A program made the position numbers and the translations under genes. The notes beneath the pieces were generated by a model. The model made no database searches. It was not told where the DNA came from and was given only the letters and a program-made list of their open reading frames with translations. A stretch of DNA of 64,000 nucleotides, taken from assembly GCF_015352975.1 (NCBI RefSeq), contig NZ_JACYIZ010000007.1:75624-139623 (forward strand). Reading direction: 5' to 3'. Origin of the DNA: Aestuariimicrobium ganziense. Lineage in GTDB: Bacteria > Actinomycetota > Actinomycetes > Propionibacteriales > Propionibacteriaceae. This document shows, in pieces, positions 41,972 to 50,453 of the stretch (the first letter of the stretch is position 1; every line of letters begins with the position of its first letter).

Positions 41972-44241
41972 GGCGTGCTGGTGGGCGTCGCGGTGCTCTG
42001 GTTGGTGGCGGTGGTCGTCGGGTCCGGCGGCGGGGCCGAGGTCTGCGTCGGCTGGGTCGTCGTGGGTGCCTGGGTGGTCGGCTCCTGCGTGGGTTCGGAA
42101 GTGGTGGGCGCCTGCGAGGTGGGCGCGCTGCTCACCTCGGTCGGCGTCGGGGTCGGGCTCGGCGTCGACGGCGTGGGACTCGGGGTCGACGGCGACGGGC
42201 TGGACGAACTCGGCGTTGAGGTCGACGGCTCCTTGTCGGTGTTCACCCAGGCAGGCGGGTCGAAGGGCTGATTCTCCTGGCCCTCCAGGGCAAGCTTCAT
42301 GAAGTCGGCCCAGACCATCGCCGGGTAGGTACCACCGAAGAAGGTGCCGTCGCCGGGCCGCTTGTACGGGTCGAGGTCACCGTTGCCGGCGTCCCCCTCG
42401 ACGAACATCACCGCGGTCGAGATCTGCTTGGTGTAGGCCACGAACCAGGCCGAGGTGATGGTGTCGTCGATGCCCGAGGTGCCGGTCTTGCCAGCGATGT
42501 CGTGGCCGAGGTCGCGGACTCGTCCGCCGGTGCCCTGGTCGACCACCGACTTCAACGCGTGGGTGACGTCGCGGGCGATGTCTTCCTCGATGCCCTGCTT
42601 GGACGCCGGCTTGGCCTCGTAGATGACCTTGCCCGAGCCGTCGGTCACCTGCTTGACCACGTGGTTGGCGACCCGCTTGCCGTTGTTGGCCAAGGTGGCG
42701 TAGCCGCCGGCCTGGTCGAGTGGTGAGGTCTCGGCGGTGCCCAGCGAGATGCGGTTGTTGAGGTCCCACCCGGCTCCCTCACCGACGCCGGCGTCCTGGG
42801 CGGCCTTGATCACCTCGGCCGGGCCGTTGGGGATCTTGATGGTCATGTCGACGAAGGCGGTGTTGATCGAGTCCTCGGTGGCCTTGAGCAGGCTGACCTC
42901 GCCGTACTGGTGGCTGAACTCGTTGCGCACCGTGGTGCTGTCACCGGGTGGGGTGAAGGTGTTGCCGTTGAACATCGAACGCAGCGAGAACCCGTTGCGC
43001 AGGCCGGCGATGGCGGCGTAGGTCTTGAACGTCGAGGCGGAGGCGCGGTCGGTGGTGGCCCAGTTGCGCTGGTTGGCGACGTAGTCGGCCCCGCCGTAGA
43101 GGGCCAGCACCTCACCGGTGCCGACCTCGACCGAGGCGATCGCCAGGTGCAGCTTCTTGGGGTCCTGGGCAGGCTGGGCGTCCTTGGCGACCTTCTCGGT
43201 GTAGCTCTGAGCGACCTTGACGGCGTGGTCCTGCAGCTTGGCGTCGAAGGTGGTGGTCACGTTGAGCCCGCCGCCGGAGATCTGGGCGTCAGTGAAGCCG
43301 TTGGCGAGCAACTCCTGGCGCACCATGGTCAGCAGGAAACCCTTGGGGCCACCGAGCCGGTTGTTCTTGGGGATCTCGGGGAAGGTGGGCAGCTTGACCG
43401 CTGCTCGATCGTGCTCGGCCTGGCTGATAGCCCCGGTCTTGAGCATGCCGTCGAGCACGTAGCGGTAGCGCTCGAGCAGCCGATCGGCGTTCTTCGGCCC
43501 TTCGGACGGGTCGAACATCATCGGGTTGTTGAGCACGCTGGCCAGCACGGCGGACTGCTCGAGGGTGAGCTTGTCGGCGTCGGTGTTGAAGTACGAGCGC
43601 GATGCCGCCTGCACACCGTAGGCACCTCGTCCGAAGTAGATCGTGTTGAGGTAGTCGCGAAGGATCTCCTCCTTGGTGCGCTGCTTGTTCATCTTCACCG
43701 CGAGCGCCAACTCACGAAGCTTCCGGCTCATCGTCCGGTCGCTGGTGAGGTAGTAGATCTTGATGTACTGCTGGGTGATGGTCGAGCCGCCACCCTTGAT
43801 CTCACCGCCGCGGACGATGCTGACCACCGAGCGGGCGATGCCCATCGGTGAGATGCCGCGGTTGGTCCAGAACGAGCGGTCCTCGGCGGCGATCACCGCG
43901 TTCTTCATGTGCTCAGAGATCTGGTCGTAGGGCACGGTGGTGCGGTTCTGCACGGCGAAGCTGCCGATCCGGGTCTGGCCGTCGCGGTAGTTCACGTAGG
44001 TGGTGTTGGTGAGGAAGTCCTTGTTGGGGTCGGGCAGTTCGGTGCGCTGGTAGAACCAGATCGCGCCGATGGTGCCGACCAGGGCGAGGACGAGGAACAG
44101 GATCACCGCCACGAAGGCGGTGCGCTTGAGCACCTTGCGCCACGTGCTCTGGCTGCCGCGGCGCGCCTTGGTCGAGGCGGCCGAGCCCTTCCCCCCGTTG
44201 CCAGCCCTGGGCTTGGATGCGCGGCGGGGCGTGTCAGCCAT
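41968..44241 (-). CDS. Class A penicillin-binding protein (PBP1A/PonA-type)
   Basis: A 757-residue bifunctional murein synthase. After a basic cytoplasmic N-terminus and one span (~41-64), the GT51 domain shows AVIAAEDRSFW (catalytic Glu) and GGSTITQQYIK; the transpeptidase has S-x-x-K as STFK in RASASTFKTYAA, S-x-N in EDSINTAF and KTGTSG. The last ~90 residues are a Ser/Thr/Pro-rich tail, as in mycobacterial PonA1/PonA2. It polymerises glycan strands and crosslinks peptides outside the membrane. It is preceded by the DUF5318 gene with an eight-base overlap. Confidence 0.95.
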   Translation of the reverse strand: MADTPRRASKPRAGNGGKGSAASTKARRGSQSTWRKVLKRTAFVAVILFLVLALVGTIGAIWFYQRTELPDPNKDFLTNTTYVNYRDGQTRIGSFAVQNRTTVPYDQISEHMKNAVIAAEDRSFWTNRGISPMGIARSVVSIVRGGEIKGGGSTITQQYIKIYYLTSDRTMSRKLRELALAVKMNKQRTKEEILRDYLNTIYFGRGAYGVQAASRSYFNTDADKLTLEQSAVLASVLNNPMMFDPSEGPKNADRLLERYRYVLDGMLKTGAISQAEHDRAAVKLPTFPEIPKNNRLGGPKGFLLTMVRQELLANGFTDAQISGGGLNVTTTFDAKLQDHAVKVAQSYTEKVAKDAQPAQDPKKLHLAIASVEVGTGEVLALYGGADYVANQRNWATTDRASASTFKTYAAIAGLRNGFSLRSMFNGNTFTPPGDSTTVRNEFSHQYGEVSLLKATEDSINTAFVDMTIKIPNGPAEVIKAAQDAGVGEGAGWDLNNRISLGTAETSPLDQAGGYATLANNGKRVANHVVKQVTDGSGKVIYEAKPASKQGIEEDIARDVTHALKSVVDQGTGGRVRDLGHDIAGKTGTSGIDDTITSAWFVAYTKQISTAVMFVEGDAGNGDLDPYKRPGDGTFFGGTYPAMVWADFMKLALEGQENQPFDPPAWVNTDKEPSTSTPSSSSPSPSTPSPTPSTPSPTPTPTEVSSAPTSQAPTTSEPTQEPTTQAPTTTQPTQTSAPPPDPTTTATNQSTATPTSTP

Positions 44242-44653
44242 AGATGTCCTCCACGGTCGGTTCGCGGCGGGGCCGACGGCGCTTGCGTCCGTCGCCGAGC
44301 ACGAAGGTGCGGATCATGTGGTTCCAACGGCAGTCGGGGCAGACCTCGACGACCCGGACGGTGAACTCACCGAACTGGTGCTCCATCTCGTCGAGTTCTG
44401 CCGGCGACTTGATCCGGCCGGAGTACTGGCCGAGTTGGTCACCGAAGATGTAGTGCAGGACGAGCAGCCTGCCGCCCTCGCAGACCGGGCAGGGCTGGCC
44501 GGCGGGGTCTCCGTGGTGCAGGGCGGAGCGCACCAGGATCGGGTCGGCATCGCAGGCCGGTGGCGCGCTCAGGGTGGGCTGGGGCCGCCGCAGCGACTCG
44601 AGCGTGGCCCGGCGCTGCAGCGCGTGGCTCACCTCGAGTCGTCGCGTCTGCAC
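44234..44653 (-). CDS. DUF5318 zinc-ribbon protein
   Basis: A 139-residue actinobacterial protein. Two Cys pairs, PCPVCEGGRLL and EVCPDCRWNHM, suggest a zinc ribbon, separated by YIFGDQLGQYSGR and a basic end. The family has no assigned function but is commonly found directly ahead of the class A PBP gene in Actinomycetota, as here with an eight-base overlap. Start GTG at 44653. Confidence 0.8.
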   Translation of the reverse strand: MQTRRLEVSHALQRRATLESLRRPQPTLSAPPACDADPILVRSALHHGDPAGQPCPVCEGGRLLVLHYIFGDQLGQYSGRIKSPAELDEMEHQFGEFTVRVVEVCPDCRWNHMIRTFVLGDGRKRRRPRREPTVEDIYG

Positions 44654-44696
44654 CCCTCAAGCGTAGGCGTTGGCGGAAGCAGGGGCCCCGAACAGT

Positions 44697-45527
44697 TCAG
44701 TGGCGATAGCAGACCGTGCTCGCCGGGGCGGTCTTGCCGCTGAGGTAGCGGTAGGCGTTCTTGAACGCCGCACACCGTTGGGCGTCGGCGGTCGAACTGG
44801 CCCGGTAGCCGACGTAGCGCGAGACCAGCCCCATGTCGAAGTTGTCGGCGGCAGCGTTCGAACCCGGACGATGCACCGTCCAGTACCAGCCGGCGATCGG
44901 AGCCGACCATGTCCTGCTGCGGGCAAGGGTGGGGTTGCCGGCGAGGTTGACCCCGAGGTAGCGGCCGGCTGCCGAGTAGTTGTACGACCCGGTGAGCTGC
45001 ATGTAGCCGCGGCCCTTGTAGTAGGCGGTCACGCCCGCCTCTTCCAGGGCGTAGTCGAAGCAGGACTCGTAGGCCACGGTGGCGAGGAAGGCGGCCTGTC
45101 GGGCCGGGGTGATGATCTTGGCCTTGCGCATCTCGTTGTTCAGCCCGGGCAGGCCCTCGGTCACCCGCGACGTGGTGCAGACCTTCGACCCGAACATCGC
45201 CTTGAGGTCGGCGACGGTGATCTCGCGGAAGTTGTGGCGAGGGTCGGTGGCGATGGTGCCGTGCCAGGTGGTGTTGTGGTGCCCGATCCGCTCGAGGATC
45301 GCGATGCGCTCGGCGGTGCGGCTCGTCCACAGGCTGGCGTCCGACAGCGAGGACGAGCGGAAGATCGTCCGACTCGAGACGGGGCTGACCACCCCACCGA
45401 CCCTCTTCTCGGTGGTCGTGGACGACGTGCCGTCCGAACCGGTCTGGGCGTTCGCCAGGTCGGGCATGCCGACCAGGACGACCAGCGTGGCGACGAACGC
45501 CAGGAGGCGTCGGACAAGCTTCGACAT
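44697..45527 (-). CDS. Secreted GH19-like hydrolase (chitinase/lysozyme type)
   Basis: A 276-residue exported protein. A signal peptide is clear: MSKLVRRLL, a hydrophobic core, and a cleavage site after ANA (about residue 27). The mature part has AAFLATVAYESCFDY with the likely catalytic glutamate, YKGRGYMQLTGSYNY (the G-R-G-x-x-Q-L-T signature of GH19) and a C-terminal helix pair. Substrate could be chitin or peptidoglycan; next to PBP1A, a wall hydrolase role is attractive. ATG at 45527 was chosen for the signal peptide; GGAG lies upstream. Confidence 0.8.
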   Translation of the reverse strand: MSKLVRRLLAFVATLVVLVGMPDLANAQTGSDGTSSTTTEKRVGGVVSPVSSRTIFRSSSLSDASLWTSRTAERIAILERIGHHNTTWHGTIATDPRHNFREITVADLKAMFGSKVCTTSRVTEGLPGLNNEMRKAKIITPARQAAFLATVAYESCFDYALEEAGVTAYYKGRGYMQLTGSYNYSAAGRYLGVNLAGNPTLARSRTWSAPIAGWYWTVHRPGSNAAADNFDMGLVSRYVGYRASSTADAQRCAAFKNAYRYLSGKTAPASTVCYRH

Positions 45528-45609
45528 GGGGAGTTCTCCGTCTGTGGCGGGACCTCCATGGTCGGTGTTCGGGCGCCCTGGTGCCAACCGGTTGGTTGAG
45601 GGTTTGGCC

Positions 45610-46380
45610 TCAGGGGTGGGACGAGCGTGCGCGCGCCCAGCGTGCGATGCCGACCAGGATGGCCATCTGCACCAGCATGAGCACCCCGGCCTCGACCGCC
45701 CCCGACCAGTCGAAGACGAAGCCGGCCTGCAGCGTGCCGATGCCCGAGGCGACGCCGTAGAACAGCGGCCACAGGATGAACAGGTTGCGCGTGATCGCGA
45801 ACACCACGGCGAACATCAGCCCGAAGATGCCGAAGCCGACAGCCTGCTCGAACGGCACCGAACCGAAGTGCTGCAGGGTGAAGCCGACGCCGACCAACCC
45901 GATCGCGGGCAGCCAGCCGAAGGCCTTCTCCCAGCGCAGGAACAGCCACCCGAAGACGAACAGCGGTTCCCAGAAGACCATGACGTTGGCGACCAGATGC
46001 GCCCACGGGTCGACGCCCTTCTCGTTGGCGAGTTGGAAGACCTGGAAGGCGCTGCCAGCGCCGAGGAACGCGGCCACGGCGAGTGAGGTCTTGAGTCGGT
46101 GGCGGGTGATGCCGAGGTCACTCCAGCCACCGCGCAGCAGCATGAAGACGGTCCAGGCGGGGACGATGGTGCCGAGCACGATGATGCCGACGATCAGTAC
46201 CCATTCGGTGCCCTCGCGGGTGCCGAGGTAGTAACAGAGGCTGAACAGCAGCAGGGTGGCTGCCGCGATCGCGGTGTCGAGGCCGGGGTTCCAGCGGACG
46301 ACGCGGCGTTTCGGTCGAGTCTGCGCAGCCTCGGTGGTCGCGGGGTGTGCGGCGGGTTCGGGTGATGCCTGGGTGGTCAT
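45610..46380 (-). CDS. CPBP-like intramembrane protease homologue with degenerate motif
   Basis: A 256-residue protein of about seven or eight spans after a 28-residue polar N-terminus. The layout matches CPBP (CAAX/bacteriocin-processing) proteins: VFWEPLFVFGWLFLRW where E-E-x-x-x-R is expected, GFTLQHFG where F-x-x-x-H is expected, and RNLFILWPLFYG as the third block. The second glutamate and arginine of motif 1 are missing, so activity is doubtful. It is divergent from the ADP-ribosylglycohydrolase gene. Confidence 0.55.
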   Translation of the reverse strand: MTTQASPEPAAHPATTEAAQTRPKRRVVRWNPGLDTAIAAATLLLFSLCYYLGTREGTEWVLIVGIIVLGTIVPAWTVFMLLRGGWSDLGITRHRLKTSLAVAAFLGAGSAFQVFQLANEKGVDPWAHLVANVMVFWEPLFVFGWLFLRWEKAFGWLPAIGLVGVGFTLQHFGSVPFEQAVGFGIFGLMFAVVFAITRNLFILWPLFYGVASGIGTLQAGFVFDWSGAVEAGVLMLVQMAILVGIARWARARSSHP

Positions 46381-46451
46381 GGCGCCACATCATGGGGCCC
46401 GTGGGGGTCGCTGCGGCCGGAACTGTCAGAGGTTGTGACCACGATGGAGTC

Positions 46452-47417
46452 ATGGGATTGACCGAACGACAGAGGGACCGAGCCGTGGGGGCGGTGCTCG
46501 GCTCGGCGGTGGGTGACGCCCTCGGCGCAGGCTATGAGTTCGAATCGGCTCCGTTGGGGTCTGAGGGTCCGCGGATGATCGGCGGTGGCCTGGGCGGATT
46601 CGCACCCGGTGAATGGACCGACGACACCTCGATGGCCTGGTGCGTGCTCGAGGTGGCCGCCAGTGGTGCTGACCTGCGCACCGACGAGGCGCTCAACGCG
46701 ATCGCACGGCACTTCCGCGACTGGTACGAGACCGGTCCGGCCGACATCGGCACCCAGACGGCCTCGGTGTTGGCGCGGGCGGGCTCGCGCCCGACGGCTG
46801 CGGCGATGACGGCGGTCTCGGATCGACTGCACGCGAGTACTGGCCGCACCGCTGGGAACGGGTCGTTGATGCGGACGCATCCCGTGGCGCTGGCCCACCT
46901 GGACGACGCCGCAGCAGCGGCGGAGGCGGCCTGGAAGGTCGGCACACTGACCCACGGCGACCCGGTGGCGGGCGAGGCGTGTGTGCTGTGGACGTTGGCT
47001 GTGCGGCACGCGATCGTCGAGGGCGAGTTCGACCTGCACGATGGCCTGGCGTACCTGACGCCCGAGGCGGCGGGCCGGTGGGCAGCGCTGATCGACGAGG
47101 CCGAGCGTGAGCAACCCGGGCGGTTCACCCCGAACGGATTCGTGGTGACAGCGCTGCAGGCGGCCTGGTCGGCCATCGTCCACACGCCGGTGGATCCGCA
47201 GCGGTCGGAACGGCACCTGGGTGACGCGCTGACCACCGCGATCCGGATCGGGAACGACACCGACACGGTGGCGGCCATCGCCGGTGCACTGCTGGGAGCG
47301 CGCTGGGGAACCTCGGCACTGCAAGGCGGGTGGCTCGATCTGCTCCACGGCTACCCCGGACTGCGCGCCGACGACCTCGCCGCACTGGCCGAGCGGGCGG
47401 TCGACGCCACTGGCTGA
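46452..47417 (+). CDS. ADP-ribosylglycohydrolase family protein
   Basis: A 321-residue DraG-like hydrolase that removes ADP-ribose from proteins or small molecules. Two Mg-binding motifs are intact: GEWTDDTSMAWC near the N-terminus and IRIGNDTDTVAAIAGALLG near the C-terminus. GAVLGSAVGDALGAGYEF is the family's opening helix. No ADP-ribosyltransferase partner is visible. ATG at 46452 is the start; the frame upstream is not protein-like. Its 3' end is antisense to the tail of the recombinase frame. Confidence 0.88.
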   Translation: MGLTERQRDRAVGAVLGSAVGDALGAGYEFESAPLGSEGPRMIGGGLGGFAPGEWTDDTSMAWCVLEVAASGADLRTDEALNAIARHFRDWYETGPADIGTQTASVLARAGSRPTAAAMTAVSDRLHASTGRTAGNGSLMRTHPVALAHLDDAAAAAEAAWKVGTLTHGDPVAGEACVLWTLAVRHAIVEGEFDLHDGLAYLTPEAAGRWAALIDEAEREQPGRFTPNGFVVTALQAAWSAIVHTPVDPQRSERHLGDALTTAIRIGNDTDTVAAIAGALLGARWGTSALQGGWLDLLHGYPGLRADDLAALAERAVDATG

Positions 47418-49141
47418 GCCCGTGTTGGCGCGGTTGGTGCCCCGACCCGTAGAATCGTCCTTCGCGGCTGGACGACCAGCCCAGGGGCGTTGGCGCAGTT
47501 GGTAGCGCATCTGCTTTGCAAGCAGAGGGTCAGGGGTTCGAGTCCCCTACGCTCCACCAGATCGGACGCATTAGAACACCTGACATCGGAAGATGCGGGT
47601 GCGAGGGCGGCGAACGGCTCGTTGAGCTGGATCGCCGCTTTTTCGTCTTCGGTGATGAGGATGCGTTGGTAGAAGGCTTGGTTGGCGAGCCGTTTGCCGT
47701 GGTCGTCGGTGCGCTCGTACATGGTGGCGCAGTCGGCGAGCAGCCGTAGTGCGGTGGCGAGGTGCTGGCGGGGGCCTTCGTGGTCGTGCCGCTCAGCGTC
47801 CAACCGTTTGGTGACGTCAGCCAGAGCGATCCTGATCCGGTCTTGGTGGCGTTTCAGGGTCGGTAGGTCGATGGCGTCGGCGAAGTGGGCTTCGAGGAGC
47901 TTGTCTGCTTCGGCTTCCAGCCGGTGCTTGGTGGTGGTGAGGTCGTCGATGGCCTGCGACCGCTCAGCCAGACGCTCATCGAAGGCCGCCGCGACTCGCT
48001 GCGCGAGTTGCTGGTACGTCTGCTCCGTGATTGCGATCTGTTGGTAGCAGTCAGTGACGAGTTGTTCGGCGATGCCGACGGGCACGGCCTTCCTGGTGCA
48101 CGTGGTGCGTTTCGTGGCTCTGCCGGTGCAGATGTAGTAGCCGTAGCGGATGCCTTGTTTGTTCCGGGCGTAGTCGAACTGTAACCGGGCGTTGCAGCTG
48201 CCGCAGTACAGGGTGCCCTTGAGGTAGTGGTCGTGTTTGCGGCGGCGTTCCCCAGCGGTGGCGCGGGTGTCCAGGAGAGTCTGGACCTGCTGCCACGTCT
48301 CCGGATCGACGATGGGTTCGTGGGCGCCGGGATGGAGAGCGCCTTGGTAGCGGACCTGCCCGATGTAGTACGGGTTGCGCAAGAGCTTGAAGAACGTGGA
48401 CCGCCCCACCGGCCCCGACGGTCGCTTCGGGGTCGGGACGGTGGTCAATCCTCGTGCGGTGGCTTCGGCGAGCAGGTCGGGGACGGTGTGCTCGCCTTTG
48501 GCGTAGGTGTCGAAGACCCAGCGGATGAGGGGTGCACGGTCGGGGTCGACCTCAACGGTGCGGTACTCCCGGCCCTGCTCATCGGTGCGCCGGATGTTGC
48601 GATAGCCGATCGGTGCCCTGCTTGGGGTGCCGCCGTTGGCGACTTTTTGGGTCATGCCTTTGGTGACTTCGGCGGCGAGGTTGTGGGAGTAGAACTCCGC
48701 GATCGAGGACATGATGCCGTGCAGCAGCATCCCCGACGGGGTTTCATCGATGTTCTCGGTGGCGGAGACCAACTGGACGCCGGCGTCGATGAGGTGGCGG
48801 TGGATGTCGACGTCATCGAGCCGGTTCCGGGCCAGCCGGTCGACCTTGTGCACGATGCAATACGTCACCTGATGCGTCGCAATGTAGTCCAGCATCCGTT
48901 GCAGCTCGGGCCGCTTCGCTGACCGGGCCGATTCCCCGGCGTTGACGAACTCCGCCACCACGTGGGCGTTGAGGGTGTCGGCTTTGCGGCGGTTCGCCTC
49001 CCGCTGGGCGGGGATGGAGAATCCTTCGTCGCGGCCACCGGCCGTGGCTTGTTCCTTGGTGGAGACCCGCTGATAGGTCACCGCCGTCACCCGCCCCTCA
49101 CCCGGGGCGGTCAGGGTCATCGTGTCGGCGGTGGTCGTCAT
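47351..49141 (-). CDS. Large serine recombinase (integrase) reading through the tRNA
   Basis: A 596-codon frame. Resolvase domain with nucleophile Ser27 in TYQRVSTKEQ and IVHKVDRLARNRLDDVDI; recombinase domain with APIGYRNIRR and LLRNPYYIGQVRYQG; zinc ribbon CGSCNARLQF...CTGRATKRTTC; then a coiled coil (~390-480). It catalyses integration and excision between att sites. Residues 528-553 are encoded antisense through tRNA-Ala and the rest through the host hydrolase gene, so the element supplies only ~527 residues and the tail depends on the insertion site. Start ATG 49141; overlaps a small upstream gene. Confidence 0.88.
   Translation of the reverse strand: MTTTADTMTLTAPGEGRVTAVTYQRVSTKEQATAGGRDEGFSIPAQREANRRKADTLNAHVVAEFVNAGESARSAKRPELQRMLDYIATHQVTYCIVHKVDRLARNRLDDVDIHRHLIDAGVQLVSATENIDETPSGMLLHGIMSSIAEFYSHNLAAEVTKGMTQKVANGGTPSRAPIGYRNIRRTDEQGREYRTVEVDPDRAPLIRWVFDTYAKGEHTVPDLLAEATARGLTTVPTPKRPSGPVGRSTFFKLLRNPYYIGQVRYQGALHPGAHEPIVDPETWQQVQTLLDTRATAGERRRKHDHYLKGTLYCGSCNARLQFDYARNKQGIRYGYYICTGRATKRTTCTRKAVPVGIAEQLVTDCYQQIAITEQTYQQLAQRVAAAFDERLAERSQAIDDLTTTKHRLEAEADKLLEAHFADAIDLPTLKRHQDRIRIALADVTKRLDAERHDHEGPRQHLATALRLLADCATMYERTDDHGKRLANQAFYQRILITEDEKAAIQLNEPFAALAPASSDVRCSNASDLVERRGLEPLTLCLQSRCATNCANAPGLVVQPRRTILRVGAPTAPTRAQPVASTARSASAARSSARSPG
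47450..47455 (+). promoter_or_regulatory. -10 element of the tRNA-Ala gene
   Basis: TAGAAT 28 bases before the mature tRNA 5' end; a TTGGCG at 47425-47430 may be the -35, although a 19-base spacer is long. Confidence 0.5.
47484..47559 (+). tRNA. tRNA-Ala (anticodon UGC)
   Basis: A 76-base cloverleaf. The acceptor GGGGCGT pairs with ACGCTCC, the D-arm is GCGC-AGTTGGTA-GCGC, the anticodon loop TTTGCAA carries TGC, and the T-arm is AGGGGTTCGAGTCCCCT. CCA is encoded. The mobile island starts directly after it, and the serine recombinase frame runs antisense through it, so its 3' end is probably the integration site. Confidence 0.97.
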
Positions 49142-49316
49142 GATCGGTGGTCCTCATCATCGAGCTTGCATCGGGTTCGGGCTGCGGGGTCTGGGCGTGG
49201 AGACGATCGGCCAGGTGCAGCAACAGCGCGACCAGCCGGTCCATGTCCGGCTCGCCCCGGGGAACGGGTTCGGCAATCAACCGGCGTCCGTTTGGTGTGG
49301 TGCGTGCATACCTCAT
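49098..49316 (-). CDS. Small protein upstream of the recombinase
   Basis: A 72-residue frame starting MRYARTTPNGRRLIAEP, with a helix MDRLVALLLHLADRLHAQ and a His/Asp-rich end. It overlaps the recombinase start by 44 bases on the same strand. The helix and the size suit an accessory DNA-binding or directionality factor, but no homology is recognised. The His/Asp-rich tail is where it overlaps the recombinase frame. Confidence 0.4.
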   Translation of the reverse strand: MRYARTTPNGRRLIAEPVPRGEPDMDRLVALLLHLADRLHAQTPQPEPDASSMMRTTDHDDHRRHDDPDRPG

Positions 49317-49355
49317 GCCCCACAGGTGGACACCCCACCCCAGAGAGGGTGGTGA

Positions 49356-49380
49356 CGGTTCCGGAAAATGTCCGGGACCG
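49356..49380. terminator. Hairpin between the erm operon and the recombinase
   Basis: CGGTTCCGGA and TCCGGGACCG can form a ten-pair stem (one wobble) around AAATG. It lies past the end of the last AraC-type gene and before the small recombinase-upstream gene, so it may stop transcription from erm entering the recombinase. The remaining bases between 49317 and 49545 show no convincing gene. Confidence 0.4.
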
Positions 49381-49545
49381 CCGTGCATTCCCACCGAATG
49401 ACGCAAGGTCCGGGCTGCTCCACGGCGTCACGCGACACGGCGAGCCCAATGGAGGCTCACCAGCCAGGTGCGCACCGCATCCCGGATCGAGCATCGTGGC
49501 GGTGGCCTTCACGACTACCTATGGTGAGGGCGGGAGTCCAGCAGT

Positions 49546-50019
49546 TCAGCCATGGATGAGCGGATCACCGTCCGATCTGCGCGTTTTCCGGTCATCGTCG
49601 GTGGTGGGAAGGGGTTGTCCGCACCACAAGCAACCGGTCAGGTCGTCTGCTGCCTGTCGGGTCCGCTGCCGGTACTCGGCCCGATACGCGGTTGGGGTGA
49701 CGCCCATGGTCTTGGCGAACTGCTCTGCCGCATGGCCTCGATTCCTCCACCCCACCCGGACCCCGATCTGATCGACCGTCATATCCGACTCCCGCAACAG
49801 CCGTGCCATCTCCCGCACCCGCAACCGAGCCAGCAACATGATCGGCGGGACGCCGAACTGCTCCACGAACAGGCCCCCGAGCCGTGACCGCGACAGGTGG
49901 GCATCCTGTGCGAGTTCGGCCAAGGTCCACCGGTGAGCGAGATCGGCCCGCATCCGAATGACCGTGTCACGGATCTCTGTCCTGGTAGGGCCGAGGCCAG
50001 AGTGCTCTGTGGCCGTCAT
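49546..50019 (-). CDS. Minimal AraC-type regulator with CxxCG tail (second of pair)
   Basis: A 157-residue protein consisting only of the double helix-turn-helix of AraC/XylS proteins: WTLAELAQDAHLSRSRLGGLF (first HTH) and MTVDQIGVRVGWRNRGHAAEQF (second HTH), ending A-Y-R. There is no effector domain. After the HTH comes CLWCGQPLP, a two-cysteine knuckle also present in the neighbouring paralogue. ATG overlaps the stop of that paralogue (ATGA). It could be a transcription activator of the erm operon or of island transfer genes. Confidence 0.75.
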   Translation of the reverse strand: MTATEHSGLGPTRTEIRDTVIRMRADLAHRWTLAELAQDAHLSRSRLGGLFVEQFGVPPIMLLARLRVREMARLLRESDMTVDQIGVRVGWRNRGHAAEQFAKTMGVTPTAYRAEYRQRTRQAADDLTGCLWCGQPLPTTDDDRKTRRSDGDPLIHG

Positions 50020-50453
50020 CGGGGCAGCTCGCTTCGCTGTCCACAGCACGGGCATTTCAGGCTTGCTCGTTGGGTCGCGGTGAGTCGGTACGCGGATGGA
50101 CTGACCCCGATGATGGCGGTGAACTGTCGTGCGGCGTGGCCGCGGCTGCGCCACCCGACCCGTGTCATGGCGACACCGATCGGAAGGTCGGTTTCGACCA
50201 GGAGCTCGGCCAGTCTGTGGGCTCGAACGTGAGCCAGGTACTGGATGGGAGGCATCCCGAAGCTTTGGCTGAAGGCCCTGCCCAGTTGTGACGTGGACAG
50301 GTGCACGAGGTCGGCAAGGTCACGAAGTCGCCAATCCCGTCCGGGGTCTTGAGCGAGGAGCCGTGCTGCATGGTGTGCGGCTGTCTCGGTCGGGCACGCA
50401 TAGCTGGGGGTGGTCTCGTCAGGGCAGACTCGCCACGAGGGGTCGATGCTCAT
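50016..50453 (-). CDS. Minimal AraC-type regulator with CxxCG tail (first of pair)
   Basis: A 145-residue AraC/XylS DNA-binding domain: DWRLRDLADLVHLSTSQLGRAF and LPIGVAMTRVGWRSRGHAARQF are the two helix-turn-helix units, closing GVSPSAYR. A C-terminal CPCCGQRSEL gives a C-x-x-C-G-Q knuckle as in the next gene. ATG overlaps the erm stop by four bases, so its translation is coupled to that of the methyltransferase and would rise with it on macrolide exposure. Confidence 0.75.
   Translation of the reverse strand: MSIDPSWRVCPDETTPSYACPTETAAHHAARLLAQDPGRDWRLRDLADLVHLSTSQLGRAFSQSFGMPPIQYLAHVRAHRLAELLVETDLPIGVAMTRVGWRSRGHAARQFTAIIGVSPSAYRLTATQRASLKCPCCGQRSELPR

Noticed and set aside
49138..49512. 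124-codon minus-strand frame upstream of the recombinase
   Set aside because: Overlaps the more plausible 72-residue gene in another frame and reads through the hairpin at 49356-49380; composition is not protein-like.
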